A stretch of DNA of 64,000 nt from Paenibacillus ihumii (GTDB taxonomy: Bacteria > Bacillota > Bacilli > Paenibacillales > Paenibacillaceae): contig NZ_LN884299.1 in the NCBI RefSeq assembly GCF_001403875.1, positions 1,364,117-1,428,116 of the forward strand, read 5' to 3'. A model generated the notes under the pieces. It was not told the origin of the DNA and did not search any database. It worked only from the letters and a program-made list of their open reading frames with translations. The number at the start of each line of letters is the position of its first letter. Position 1 is the first letter of the stretch. A program made the position numbers and the translations under genes. Below, in pieces: positions 54,217-63,262 of the stretch.

Positions 54217-54534
54217 ATGAGCGATCACAAGCACGAACACGGTGAAGCGTGCGGCTGCGGACACGACCATGACCATGAGCATGAGGAATTTGTACTCACG
54301 TTGACGGACGAGGAAGGCAATGACGTAGAAATGGTTCTAGTCGAAACGTTCGATGTAGCGGAGAAAGTATATGCGCTGTTGCTTGAGCGGAACAATCCGG
54401 AAGCGGACGGCATTATCCTTCGTCTGGAAGAAGAGAATGAAGAAATGGTTCTCTACAATATTGAAGACGAAGACGAATGGCGTCAAGTGGAGGCGGCTTA
54501 CAACGAGCTGGTCTCCGGTCAAGATGAAGTGTAG
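54217..54534 (+). CDS. DUF1292 protein with His-rich N-terminus
   Basis: 105 residues. The core (FVLTLTDEEGNDVEMVLV) is DUF1292, as in Bacillus YrzB. The first 25 residues are rich in His, Cys and Asp (HEHGEACGCGHDHD), able to bind metal. Function unknown. AAAGCGAGGTATTTCA precedes the ATG. Confidence 0.85.
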   Translation: MSDHKHEHGEACGCGHDHDHEHEEFVLTLTDEEGNDVEMVLVETFDVAEKVYALLLERNNPEADGIILRLEEENEEMVLYNIEDEDEWRQVEAAYNELVSGQDEV

Positions 54535-54568
54535 AATGCTTGTTTATAGATCATGACCTGAATTGAAG

Positions 54569-54597
54569 AGAAGCTCCCCGGCAAGGGGAGCTTCTTT
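54569..54597 (+). terminator. Terminator after the DUF1292 gene
   Basis: AGAAGCTCCCC (54569-54579) / GGGGAGCTTCT (54585-54595), then TTGG. Confidence 0.8.
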
Positions 54598-54630
54598 GGA
54601 TAGAAGAGGCGTATGCCACTTGCCGGCTTC

Positions 54631-56106
54631 TTAGAATATCGGATCGGCCTCAACGATTACCTTGACCTGATTGATGTAGCGGTCTTCCGGTCCTTTGACG
54701 GGAAGCCCTACTTCCACATGGTCAACGATATAATCGATATTTTCCTGCGAAATGACCTCTCCTGGCAGAAGAATTGGAATCCCCGGCGGGTATACATAGA
54801 TGAACTCGGCAATGATGCGGCCTGCCGATTCTTTAAAAGGCACAACCTCGGTATCGGCATAGAACGCGTCACGCGGAATGAGCGAGAGCTGAGGAATTTC
54901 CGGAATTTTAACGATTAGCTCATTGGCGTTATTTTCTTTATAATACAGTTTAGACAGTTCACGCAGCGCCGTCAGCAGGGTGTCTACGGTTTCCTGTGTA
55001 TCCCCGGGGGTAATGAAGCAGAGAATGTTGTACATGTCACTGAGCTCTACCTCGATATTGTAGCGCTCTCTGAGCCAGTTCTCCGTCTCATAGCCGGTAA
55101 TTCCGAGATGCCGGACGTGAATCGTAAGCTTGGTCGGGTCGTGATCATAGGCGGCTTCGCTGCCGAGAATTTCGCGGCCGAAGCAGTACAAGCCTTCAAT
55201 TTTATTGATTTCGCGGCGCGCATAGTGCGCCATATCCAGCGCTTGCTGAATCATTTCGCGGCCATGCAGCGCGAGATTTCTCCTGGCCGCGTCCAGTGAA
55301 GCGAGCAGCAGATATGAAGTGGATGTCGTCGTCAGCATGCTGATGATCGTCTGAACGCGCTGCGGATTGACGTATCCGTTCTTTACATTCAAATTCAGCA
55401 CGGAGCTCTGCGTCATCGAGCCGCCCAGCTTATGCACGCTTGTCGCCGCCATATCGGCACCCGCCTGCATTGCAGACATCGGCAGCTCCTCGTGGAAGTG
55501 GATATGCACGCCGTGCGCTTCATCGACGAGCACGGGGACATCGAAGCTGTGCGCCAAATCGACGATCTCCTTCAAATTGGCACAGACGCCGAAATAGGTC
55601 GGGTTGATGACCAGCACGGCCTTCGCATCCGGGTGGCGGTTCAAGGCCCTTCTTACCGAGGAAGTCGTAATGCCATGATCGATTCCCAGGTTCTCGTCCT
55701 GTGCAGGAGAGACGAAGACCGGCTTGGCGCCTGCAAAAATGATGGCCGACATGACGGATTTGTGCACGTTTCTCGGAACGATGATTTTATCGCCGGGAGA
55801 ACAGAGGGACAGGATCATCGTCATAATGGCGCCGCTAGTTCCTTGTACGGAGAAATAGGTGTAATCGGCGCCGAACGCGTCTGCCGCCAGCTTCTGGGCC
55901 TCTTCGATGACGCCGGTAGGCTGGTGCAGGTCATCGAGCGGAGCAATGTTGATCAAATCGATCGACAGGGCGTTATCGCCTATAAATTCTCGGAATTCTT
56001 TATCGGCTCCAAGCCCTTTTTTGTGCCCGGGAATATGAAATTGAACGGGATTGCCGGCCGCGTGCTTCTTAAGCGCGGTAAACAGCGGTGTGACTTGATG
56101 ATCCAT
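54631..56106 (-). CDS. speA: Basic amino acid decarboxylase (SpeA-type)
   Basis: 491 residues from the ATG at 56106 (another in-frame start lies nine bases upstream). Orn/Lys/Arg decarboxylase class I fold: PLP Lys in SVHKLGGSMTQ, substrate segments FHIPGHKKG and DEAHGVHIHF, and the C-terminal domain with YPPGIPILLPG. In Bacillus the similar enzyme is the arginine decarboxylase SpeA of polyamine synthesis; lysine as substrate cannot be excluded. Monocistronic. Confidence 0.88.
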   Translation of the reverse strand: MDHQVTPLFTALKKHAAGNPVQFHIPGHKKGLGADKEFREFIGDNALSIDLINIAPLDDLHQPTGVIEEAQKLAADAFGADYTYFSVQGTSGAIMTMILSLCSPGDKIIVPRNVHKSVMSAIIFAGAKPVFVSPAQDENLGIDHGITTSSVRRALNRHPDAKAVLVINPTYFGVCANLKEIVDLAHSFDVPVLVDEAHGVHIHFHEELPMSAMQAGADMAATSVHKLGGSMTQSSVLNLNVKNGYVNPQRVQTIISMLTTTSTSYLLLASLDAARRNLALHGREMIQQALDMAHYARREINKIEGLYCFGREILGSEAAYDHDPTKLTIHVRHLGITGYETENWLRERYNIEVELSDMYNILCFITPGDTQETVDTLLTALRELSKLYYKENNANELIVKIPEIPQLSLIPRDAFYADTEVVPFKESAGRIIAEFIYVYPPGIPILLPGEVISQENIDYIVDHVEVGLPVKGPEDRYINQVKVIVEADPIF

Positions 56107-56293
56107 GAAGGCCATCCCTGCCTTTCAAGCTAAATTTTTAAACAAGGTTGAGTATAGCAAAAAGAGGCCGGAATGCAAGTAAAGATTGAACGCATAAAAG
56201 ACAAAATCGCTTCAGGGGTGTAAGTTACCTCATCAAGAGGATAGACTAGAAATAACTTTACGATTTATAAAGAGAAGAAAAGGGAGAACGACT

Positions 56294-57562
56294 GTGGAAA
56301 TCACGACTAAACTCGTAAGTAAAAAGCTGCTGACTCCGACCTTTATTTGCCTTTGGATCATTATGTTTCTGGTGGAGTTCGTAAAGGGAGCCTTAATCGT
56401 ATCCATTTTACCCGTATACATGGGCGATGTCTTGAAATTGAGCGCCTTCGCCATCGGTTTATCCTTCTCGCTGCAATATATTGGTGATAACGTATTTCGC
56501 AGCCCGGCCGGATGGCTCATTGAGCGGGTCGGCTTCCGGCTGACGATGATGATTGGACTGCTGATTACGTTCCTTGCCGTCTTCATTATTACGGTGGCCG
56601 ACAAAATGGGGCTGATCGTGTTAGGCTGCGCATTGATCGGAGTCGGCACCGCGCCGCTCTGGCCATGTGTGCTGATGGGCATTTCCGCCGTCACGCGCGA
56701 GAACAACAATTTCGGAACAGCGATGGGTGTCATTCAAATCTCCAGCTTGGGCGGAACCGGTCTGGGACCGGTAATTATCAACTTTTTCGTGGACGGCTCC
56801 TACCGCCCCGTTTTCTGGTTCCTGCTAGGCCTGATGGGAATCGTCGTTATCGTATCGATATTCCTGCCGGGCAAAGGCAAGGCGAAGCAGGAGCTCAATT
56901 CGCCGGAGACCTCGCCGGAGGAGCACTCCTTGTGGGAAGGGGGAATCCGCGGCGTCCTGAATAACGTACGCCAGTCGATCCGTACTATCAGGGAGAATCT
57001 CCATGTCAGCCGTTTATTATTCCCGGCACTCTTCCTGCAGACCTTTGCGATCGGGCTGCTCACTCCCGTTATTACGCTGTTCGTGCGTACAGAGCTCAAC
57101 TTATCTCCGGAAGCCTTCAGCGCCCTGCTCGTTACCGGAGGGGGCATCACCGTCATCGGACTGATCCCGATCGGGCGGCTGGTGGACCGCTTCGGAACGA
57201 AATGGTTTCTGCACGTCGGATTCGCGCTGGCTGCCGTGGCGATCGGGGTGTTCGCGGTTACGCGCTCGATTCCCATGGTATGGTTCCTGGTTATTTTAAT
57301 CGGGATCAGCTATGCCTGTATACTGCCAACATGGGACACGATGATTTCGCATATGCTTCCGGAAGGGGAGAAGGGGACCGTCTGGGGCCTGTTCCTGACC
57401 GTGCAGGGCTCAGGGATGGCTGTGGGACCGATCGTGTCGGGCAAAATGTGGGACATGCTCGGCCCTTCCGCGCCGTTCATGGCCAGCGCCATCGTGATGG
57501 GCATCCTCTTCTTCGTCCATATCCTCATCTCACGGCATAAAAGCAGCCTTCCCCGAGCTTAA
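56294..57562 (+). CDS. Major facilitator superfamily transporter
   Basis: 422 residues, GTG start after AGGGAGAACG. Twelve hydrophobic helices with a central cytoplasmic loop (residues about 195-230, KGKAKQELNSPETSPEEHS). The first half has the MFS motif around FRSPAGWLIERVGFRLT. The substrate is not clear; the drug-efflux-like subtype is possible. It overlaps its own terminator at the 3' end. Confidence 0.85.
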   Translation: MEITTKLVSKKLLTPTFICLWIIMFLVEFVKGALIVSILPVYMGDVLKLSAFAIGLSFSLQYIGDNVFRSPAGWLIERVGFRLTMMIGLLITFLAVFIITVADKMGLIVLGCALIGVGTAPLWPCVLMGISAVTRENNNFGTAMGVIQISSLGGTGLGPVIINFFVDGSYRPVFWFLLGLMGIVVIVSIFLPGKGKAKQELNSPETSPEEHSLWEGGIRGVLNNVRQSIRTIRENLHVSRLLFPALFLQTFAIGLLTPVITLFVRTELNLSPEAFSALLVTGGGITVIGLIPIGRLVDRFGTKWFLHVGFALAAVAIGVFAVTRSIPMVWFLVILIGISYACILPTWDTMISHMLPEGEKGTVWGLFLTVQGSGMAVGPIVSGKMWDMLGPSAPFMASAIVMGILFFVHILISRHKSSLPRA

Positions 57563-57580
57563 CGAGGGAAGGCTGTTTTT
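57544..57580. terminator. Bidirectional terminator between MFS and YktB genes
   Basis: CAGCCTTCCC (57544-57553) / GGGAAGGCTG (57566-57575), then TTTTT. The MFS stop codon is inside the loop. Confidence 0.85.
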
Positions 57581-57586
57581 CGTGTT

Positions 57587-58210
57587 TTAGAAGGAGCCTT
57601 TGTACAGCGGCAGCAGCGTCTCGAAGGTCTGTTCGATCCTCCGGGTCAGCCCCTCCCCGTCCTGCAGCAGCGGGTGGTCCCGGTCGAGGCGCAATCCGCA
57701 GAGCAGCTCGGACTTCTTTACCGTTTTGAGCTTGGCGGCCATTTGCAGCAGAGCCTGCTTGTCCATATCCTGATGAGGCGTGCCCTCGGGCTTCATATGG
57801 TCGGTCGACCAGTAGAAGTCCGCGGGTACGAGCTTGCGCACCTTAGCCGTATGTTTCTCCAGGTATTGGGCGGTCTTCTCTTTATTTGGACTTTCATAGA
57901 TGACCGCAAAAATGATGAACAGATGGGTCGAGAACATGCCTACCTGGAAGTGAGGAAGCGCTTTGTAGCCGCGCTTGCTGCTGCTCCAGGCAATCCACGT
58001 GTCCTCGGGCGGATTGATCGTCCGTCTCGCGTGCTTGGCAACATGCGGGAACATCTCTTCTCCGCAGAGGGCGGACAAATACGGGGCGATTGTCCCGCCA
58101 AGCGCCTCCAGCTTGGGCCGGATGTTGGATATAATCGCTTCCATTCGGGGCTCCAGCCCGGGCACGGTCAAGCTATCGAAATCTTGGTCTGTAAAACCGG
58201 TAAAATTCAT
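57587..58210 (-). CDS. yktB: YktB-like UPF0637/DUF1054 protein
   Basis: 207 residues, a conserved Firmicute family with GFTDQDFDSLTVPGLEPRM at the N-terminus. A structure is known for the family but the role is not. GGAGGTTACCATC precedes the ATG. Convergent with the MFS gene. Confidence 0.85.
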   Translation of the reverse strand: MNFTGFTDQDFDSLTVPGLEPRMEAIISNIRPKLEALGGTIAPYLSALCGEEMFPHVAKHARRTINPPEDTWIAWSSSKRGYKALPHFQVGMFSTHLFIIFAVIYESPNKEKTAQYLEKHTAKVRKLVPADFYWSTDHMKPEGTPHQDMDKQALLQMAAKLKTVKKSELLCGLRLDRDHPLLQDGEGLTRRIEQTFETLLPLYKGSF

Positions 58211-58445
58211 GATGGTAACCTCCAGCGTAATTCAAATCGATCCTTCGGCGGGTAAACCAGCCTCTCCCGCCAGTATACCACTTTTAAAACCCTGCTTGCC
58301 AAGCTGTCCCTCGGTCGAATTCCAGAATATTCCGTTTTGTTTTTTTATTTGCGTCACATTGGGCCGATTACGGGTAAAAATAATCAATAATCCAAGTAAC
58401 CTCTACATAAGATGAAGTATAAGATAAGGTAAGGGAGGGAGTGCC

Positions 58446-59042
58446 GTGAATAAAAGTTATGAAGTAGAGTACTGCAATCTGGAACTCCGTTTCGACCGCC
58501 GGCACATTCAGCAATTGATTCGCGACCTGATTCAGGACGGATACTCGCTGTATTGGAGCGAGAACGAATCTATTTTCATTATTTCCGTCCGTACGGGACG
58601 CAAACTGACAAAGCTGCGTTTTCAGCGTCTTGCAAAAGGATACAAGCTCGCGGGAGATTACTTGATCAAGGATGCCAGACTGGCGGAATGGCTCGAGAAG
58701 CTGATCGGAGATCTGCGCGGTCATGCGGTAGTCAAACGTTTCAAGGACCGGCAGATCCTCATTGAGAGCATCCTGTTCGGCGAGGTGATCCGGCTGGTGG
58801 AAATCACCGGTGTGGAGCATCGGGTTATTTTTCAGAAGGGTCCTATGCTGGACATGGAGCAAACCCTTGAGCTGCTGACCTCGCAATCGGCAGAGCAGCA
58901 GATCGAAAGCCTGCAGAAGGAGCTGGACGAGGAGTTGGAGCACTTGTACAGCGCGATGCAGTCCGGGGATCAGGAGCGGGCAGAGAGCTGTAAAGAGAAG
59001 CTGCGCAAGCTTCGTATTCAATTAATTCAACTGGAGTGGTAA
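58446..59042 (+). CDS. Conserved hypothetical protein
   Basis: 198 residues, GTG start after AAGGGAGGG. An alpha/beta N-terminal part (residues 1-135) is followed by a coiled coil rich in Glu/Gln/Leu (QSAEQQIESLQKELDEELEHL onward). I cannot name the family. It has its own terminator and shows no partner. Confidence 0.7.
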   Translation: MNKSYEVEYCNLELRFDRRHIQQLIRDLIQDGYSLYWSENESIFIISVRTGRKLTKLRFQRLAKGYKLAGDYLIKDARLAEWLEKLIGDLRGHAVVKRFKDRQILIESILFGEVIRLVEITGVEHRVIFQKGPMLDMEQTLELLTSQSAEQQIESLQKELDEELEHLYSAMQSGDQERAESCKEKLRKLRIQLIQLEW

Positions 59043-59073
59043 GAGAAGCAATGGGAACAATTAAACGGGACTG

Positions 59074-59112
59074 AAACGGCTCTTCGAAAACCATTGGAAG
59101 GGCCGTTTTTAA
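59074..59112 (+). terminator. Terminator after the 58446-59042 gene
   Basis: AAACGGCTCTTC (59074-59085) / GGAAGGGCCGTTT (59096-59108), one mismatch, then TTAATT. Confidence 0.75.
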
Positions 59113-59207
59113 TTCAAATAGGAGTTGGCTGGAGGGGTTCACTTCTGTACTTCAAAGAGTTAAAATGATATTATTGAAAAAAATATAGAATGCAAAGGAT
59201 GGAGACC

Positions 59208-60617
59208 ATGTCGAAACAACAAATTGGCGTTATCGGCCTTGCCGTTATGGGTAAGAACCTCGCCCTAAATATTGAAAGTAAAGGGTTCACCGTCTCGGTG
59301 TTTAACCGCTCCCCGGAGAAGACACACGATATGCTCGCGAATGAAGCGAAAGGCAAAAACGTGGTCGGCACCTTCTCGGTCGAGGAGTTTGTCAATTCCC
59401 TGGAAGTCCCCCGCAAAATCCTGATCATGGTACAAGCCGGGCCAGCTACCGACGCAACGATCGAGCAGCTCCTTCCTTATCTGGATCAAGGCGACATCAT
59501 TATCGATGGAGGAAATGCATACTTCCCGGATACACAGCGCCGCAGCAAGGAGCTTGAAGCCAAAGGCTTCCGCTTTATCGGCACAGGGGTGTCCGGCGGT
59601 GAGGAAGGCGCGTTGAACGGACCGGCAATCATGCCTGGAGGCCAGGAAAGCGCATATCAATTGGTAGAGCCGATTCTGACAGCCATTTCTGCTAAAGTGA
59701 ACGGCGATCCATGCTGTACATATATCGGTCCAGACGGTGCAGGACATTATGTTAAGATGGTGCACAACGGCATTGAGTACGGCGATATGCAGCTGATCGG
59801 CGAAGCCTACCACCTGCTGAAGGATGTGCTTGGCCTGGATGCCAAGGAACTGCATGAAATTTTCAGCGAGTGGAACAAAGGCGAGCTGGACAGCTACTTG
59901 ATCGAAATTACGGCGGACATCTTCTCGCAATATGATGAAGAGACCGGCAAGCCGATGGTTGACGTTATCCTGGACGCCGCCGGGCAGAAGGGTACGGGAA
60001 AATGGACAAGCCAGAGCGCTCTCGACCTTGGCGTCCCATTGTCCATGATCACGGAATCCGTGTTCTCCCGCTTCTTGTCCGCGATGAAGGAAGAGCGCGT
60101 TGCCGCCAGCAAAATTTTAAGCGGACCGGCTGCCAGCTCCTTTGACGGCGACAAACAGGAGTTCATTGAAAATGTTCGCAAAGCGCTGTTCGCCAGCAAG
60201 ATCGTATCCTACGCTCAAGGCTTTGCCCAAATGAGAGCTGCTTCCGACGAATACGGCTGGGATTTGAAATACGGTAACATCGCGATGATCTTCCGCGGCG
60301 GCTGCATTATCCGCTCCCAGTTCCTGCACAACATCAAGGAGGCTTACGACCGCGATCCTGGCCTGAAGAACCTGCTTCTCGATCCGTATTTTAAGAACAT
60401 CGTGGAGACCTATCAGGATGCATGGCGCCAAGTGGTGGCAGCGGCGGTATCCCGCGGCATTCCGGTTCCGGGCTTCTCCAGCGCATTGTCGTACTACGAC
60501 AGCTACCGGACGGAGCGCCTGCCGGCCAACCTGCTGCAAGCGCAGCGCGACTACTTTGGGGCGCACACGTTCAAGCGCGTTGACAAAGAAGGCGTATTCC
60601 ATCATCAATGGTTCTAA
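59208..60617 (+). CDS. gnd: 6-phosphogluconate dehydrogenase, decarboxylating
   Basis: 469 residues, the normal bacterial length, from the ATG at 59208 with GGATGGAGACC upstream. The N-terminal dinucleotide fold starts [15 protein letters not shown]; the [19 protein letters not shown] segment and the catalytic Lys in [17 protein letters not shown] follow. It oxidises 6-phosphogluconate to ribulose 5-phosphate with NADP, in the pentose phosphate pathway. An in-frame upstream ATG (59190) is less likely. Confidence 0.96.
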   Translation: MSKQQIGVIGLAVMGKNLALNIESKGFTVSVFNRSPEKTHDMLANEAKGKNVVGTFSVEEFVNSLEVPRKILIMVQAGPATDATIEQLLPYLDQGDIIIDGGNAYFPDTQRRSKELEAKGFRFIGTGVSGGEEGALNGPAIMPGGQESAYQLVEPILTAISAKVNGDPCCTYIGPDGAGHYVKMVHNGIEYGDMQLIGEAYHLLKDVLGLDAKELHEIFSEWNKGELDSYLIEITADIFSQYDEETGKPMVDVILDAAGQKGTGKWTSQSALDLGVPLSMITESVFSRFLSAMKEERVAASKILSGPAASSFDGDKQEFIENVRKALFASKIVSYAQGFAQMRAASDEYGWDLKYGNIAMIFRGGCIIRSQFLHNIKEAYDRDPGLKNLLLDPYFKNIVETYQDAWRQVVAAAVSRGIPVPGFSSALSYYDSYRTERLPANLLQAQRDYFGAHTFKRVDKEGVFHHQWF

Positions 60618-60630
60618 TCCAATGATTCAT

Positions 60631-60669
60631 AAGGCGTCAAGAGCTGCTCTGCTCTTTGGCGCCTTTTTT
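60631..60669 (+). terminator. Terminator of gnd
   Basis: AAGGCGTCAAGAGC (60631-60644) / GCTCTTTGGCGCCTT (60651-60665), then TTTT. Confidence 0.8.
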
Positions 60670-60762
60670 GAATATTTAGAGATGAGATGTGCCGAAACAA
60701 CGGCGCCTGTGTTATGATATGAAAAAGTTTGCCATCAGCACAGGAATAAAGTAGGTGAAATA

Positions 60763-61275
60763 TTGAGTCAAATGAGAAACAATATTATACTGGTAGGAAT
60801 GATGGGCACCGGGAAATCCACGGTAGGAGCCGTGGTAGCCGAAAGGTCCGGTTATCGCCTGATCGATCTCGATCAGCGGATCGAGGAGGAGGCGGGCTGC
60901 ACGATTCCCGAGCTGTTCGCCAATCAGGGCGAATCCTATTTTCGGGATCTCGAGTCGGCATTGCTCCGCAAGGTTCTGCAGGAGGGAGAGGTAGTGCTTG
61001 CGACCGGCGGGGGTGCCGTGCTGCGCGAGGAGAACCGCTCCGTCATGCTGGAGAACGGCTGGGTTGCGGCCTTAACCGCAGACCTGGAGAGCATCCTGAA
61101 GCGGGTCGGCGAGGATCCGAACCGGCCGCTGCTGGCCGGGGGGGCGAGAGAGAGGCTGACCGTGCTTCTGAAGGAGCGCAAGCATGCCTACGATTTCGCC
61201 CACATCAAGATCGATACCTCGGGTAAAAGCCCGGATACCCTAGCGTCTGAGATTTTAATGCATTACCGCGGTTAA
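60763..61275 (+). CDS. aroK: Shikimate kinase
   Basis: 170 residues, TTG start five bases after AGGTGA; an ATG nine bases later is the alternative. P-loop GMMGTGKST, DLDQRIEEE shikimate-binding acid, RDLES Arg and GGGAVLREENR. It phosphorylates shikimate, the step before EPSP synthase, whose gene follows 34 bases on. Confidence 0.93.
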   Translation: MSQMRNNIILVGMMGTGKSTVGAVVAERSGYRLIDLDQRIEEEAGCTIPELFANQGESYFRDLESALLRKVLQEGEVVLATGGGAVLREENRSVMLENGWVAALTADLESILKRVGEDPNRPLLAGGARERLTVLLKERKHAYDFAHIKIDTSGKSPDTLASEILMHYRG

Positions 61276-61309
61276 TCAAAATAATATTGGAGAAAAAAGG
61301 AGAATATAA

Positions 61310-62599
61310 ATGGACGTTATTGTAAGACCTACACCCGAGCTAAGCGGTGAGATCGGGGCGCTATCATCGAAAAATTATACGACGCGCTATCTGCTCGTTG
61401 CCGCTCTGGCCGAGGGTACGAGCACTATATACCATCCCGCGCACAGCGAGGACAGCGACGCCATGCGCCGCTGCATTGCCGACCTGGGGGCGGTACTGGA
61501 AGAGGACGACGAGAAGATCGTCATTACGGGCTTTGGCCGGAAGCCGAAGGATGTCAAGGAACTGAATGTCGGCAATGCCGGCGCTGTGCTCCGGTTTCTG
61601 ATGGGAATCGCCGCGCTGTGTCCTGAAGTAACCTTCGTTAATACGTATCCCGATTCTCTCGGCAAGCGTCCTCATGACGATTTGATCAAGGCATTGGAGC
61701 AGCTCGGCGTCGAGGTCGGCCATCAGGAGGGCCGGCTGCCGATTACGATTCGCGGCGGCCATCCGAAGGGCGGCAGGATTACCGTATCCGGCGCTGTCAG
61801 CTCGCAATATTTGAGCGCGCTCCTGTTCCTGACTCCCCTGTTGGAGGAGGACAGCGAGATCGAGGTGCTGGACGATTTGAAATCGAAGGTCGTTGTCGGC
61901 CAGACGCTGGAAGTGCTGGAGCAGGCGGGAATTATTATCCATGCCAGCGATGATTATATGAGCTTTAAGGTGCCCGGACGCCAGAGCTATCAGGCGAAGA
62001 CTTACACGGTTCAAGGCGACTATCCGGGCTCTGCGGCGATTCTCGCGGCGGCTGCGGTAACCAAATCGGACGTGAAGGTGCATCGTCTCGCCGAACGCAG
62101 CAAGCAGGGCGAGCGCGCGGTTGTGGATGTTCTGCAAATGATGGATGTGCCGCTGACCCATGTCGACGGCACGGTTCACGTCCAGGGCAACGGACGCCTG
62201 CGCCCGGTAGAGTTCGACGGCGATGCCGCAACCGATGCGGTGCTCGCTATGGTGGCAGCCGCGGTGTTTGCCGACGGGACCTCCCGTTTCTATAACGTGG
62301 AGAACTTAAGATACAAGGAATGCGACCGGATCACAGACTACTTGACCGAGCTGAGAAAAGCCGGTGCAAGCGTAGAGGAGCGCCAGGCTGAGATCATCGT
62401 ACACGGCCGTCCGAGCGGGCTGGAGGGCGGCGTGGAGATCAACGCGCATTACGATCACCGCGTCATTATGGCCTTGACGATCGTCGGCCTGCGCTGCCGG
62501 GAGCCTCTGGTCATCAAGGACGCTCATCACGTTGCCAAATCGTATCCGCAATTTTTCGATCATATGAAGGCGCTTGGCGCTCAGGTAGAATGGGTATAA
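61310..62599 (+). CDS. aroA: 3-phosphoshikimate 1-carboxyvinyltransferase (EPSP synthase)
   Basis: 429 residues. The S3P-binding SSKNYTTRYL segment, NAGAVLRFLMG (class II-like PEP loop, Ala rather than Gly-Thr pattern) and DHRVIMALTIV near the C-terminus are present. It joins PEP to shikimate 3-phosphate. AAAAAGGAGAATATAA precedes the ATG. The NAG-AVLRFL loop differs from the NAGTxxR of class I enzymes. It is probably cotranscribed with aroK. Confidence 0.92.
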   Translation: MDVIVRPTPELSGEIGALSSKNYTTRYLLVAALAEGTSTIYHPAHSEDSDAMRRCIADLGAVLEEDDEKIVITGFGRKPKDVKELNVGNAGAVLRFLMGIAALCPEVTFVNTYPDSLGKRPHDDLIKALEQLGVEVGHQEGRLPITIRGGHPKGGRITVSGAVSSQYLSALLFLTPLLEEDSEIEVLDDLKSKVVVGQTLEVLEQAGIIIHASDDYMSFKVPGRQSYQAKTYTVQGDYPGSAAILAAAAVTKSDVKVHRLAERSKQGERAVVDVLQMMDVPLTHVDGTVHVQGNGRLRPVEFDGDAATDAVLAMVAAAVFADGTSRFYNVENLRYKECDRITDYLTELRKAGASVEERQAEIIVHGRPSGLEGGVEINAHYDHRVIMALTIVGLRCREPLVIKDAHHVAKSYPQFFDHMKALGAQVEWV

Positions 62600-62647
62600 C
62601 CGTCTTGAGCCGGGCATACTATGGAAATTCGAGAGGAGGATTTGGCT

Positions 62648-63079
62648 ATGGCTTTTGAAAACCCGAGCCGCGAGGAGATCAAGGAAATATTGCAGCATGC
62701 CGGTAATATCGCCGTCGTTGGACTGTCTGACAAGCCGGATCGCACATCTTATATGGTGGCCCAGGCCATGCAGAGCAACGGGTATCGCATTATCCCGGTC
62801 AATCCGGCGGCAAGCGGGCAGATTCTCGGCGAGCAGGTGTACGCTTCGTTGGCGGATATTCCGGAGCCGATCGATATCGTCAATGTATTCCGGCGCAGCG
62901 AGTATACGCCGGAGGTGGCCCGGGAGGCGGTAGCAGCGGGCGCCAAGGTGCTGTGGCTTCAGCAGGGGATCATCAGCGAGGAAGCGGCGCAAATCGCCTC
63001 ACAAGGCGGTCTGAAGGTAGTTATGGATCGGTGCATCAAGGTAGAAGACAGCATTTTACTCGGCAAGAGCCGTCAATAA
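62648..63079 (+). CDS. CoA-binding-domain protein (YccU-like)
   Basis: 143 residues from the ATG at 62648, eight bases after GGAGGA. A Rossmann CoA-binding domain: NIAVVGLSDKPDRTSYMVA, then IPVNP, and LWLQQGIISEEA. Related to the N-terminal domain of acyl-CoA synthetases (NDP-forming) but alone, so it likely binds CoA in an unknown role. It closes the aroK-aroA run (48-base gap). Confidence 0.85.
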   Translation: MAFENPSREEIKEILQHAGNIAVVGLSDKPDRTSYMVAQAMQSNGYRIIPVNPAASGQILGEQVYASLADIPEPIDIVNVFRRSEYTPEVAREAVAAGAKVLWLQQGIISEEAAQIASQGGLKVVMDRCIKVEDSILLGKSRQ

Positions 63080-63091
63080 TCTGTAAGATTT

Positions 63092-63120
63092 GGACCCGTC
63101 ACTCGCCGGGTCCTCTTTTA
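63092..63120 (+). terminator. Terminator after the CoA-binding protein
   Basis: GGACCCG (63092-63098) / CGGGTCC (63107-63113), then TCTTTTACTTT. Confidence 0.75.
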
Positions 63121-63262
63121 CTTTGCCTGGACAGGCTTATTTTCCTTTGACAAATTTGCAAGCCTGGGATTACCATAATAGTGCGCACCCGAAATACTAA
63201 TGAGAGATAAATTATAGAGAGATGATATCCTATAACAGCGCAGGACATAGGGGGTCTAAAAC

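Noticed and set aside
63147..63179. TTGACA ... CATAAT ahead of ptsP
   Set aside because: The spacer is 21 bases, too long for a confident sigma-A promoter.
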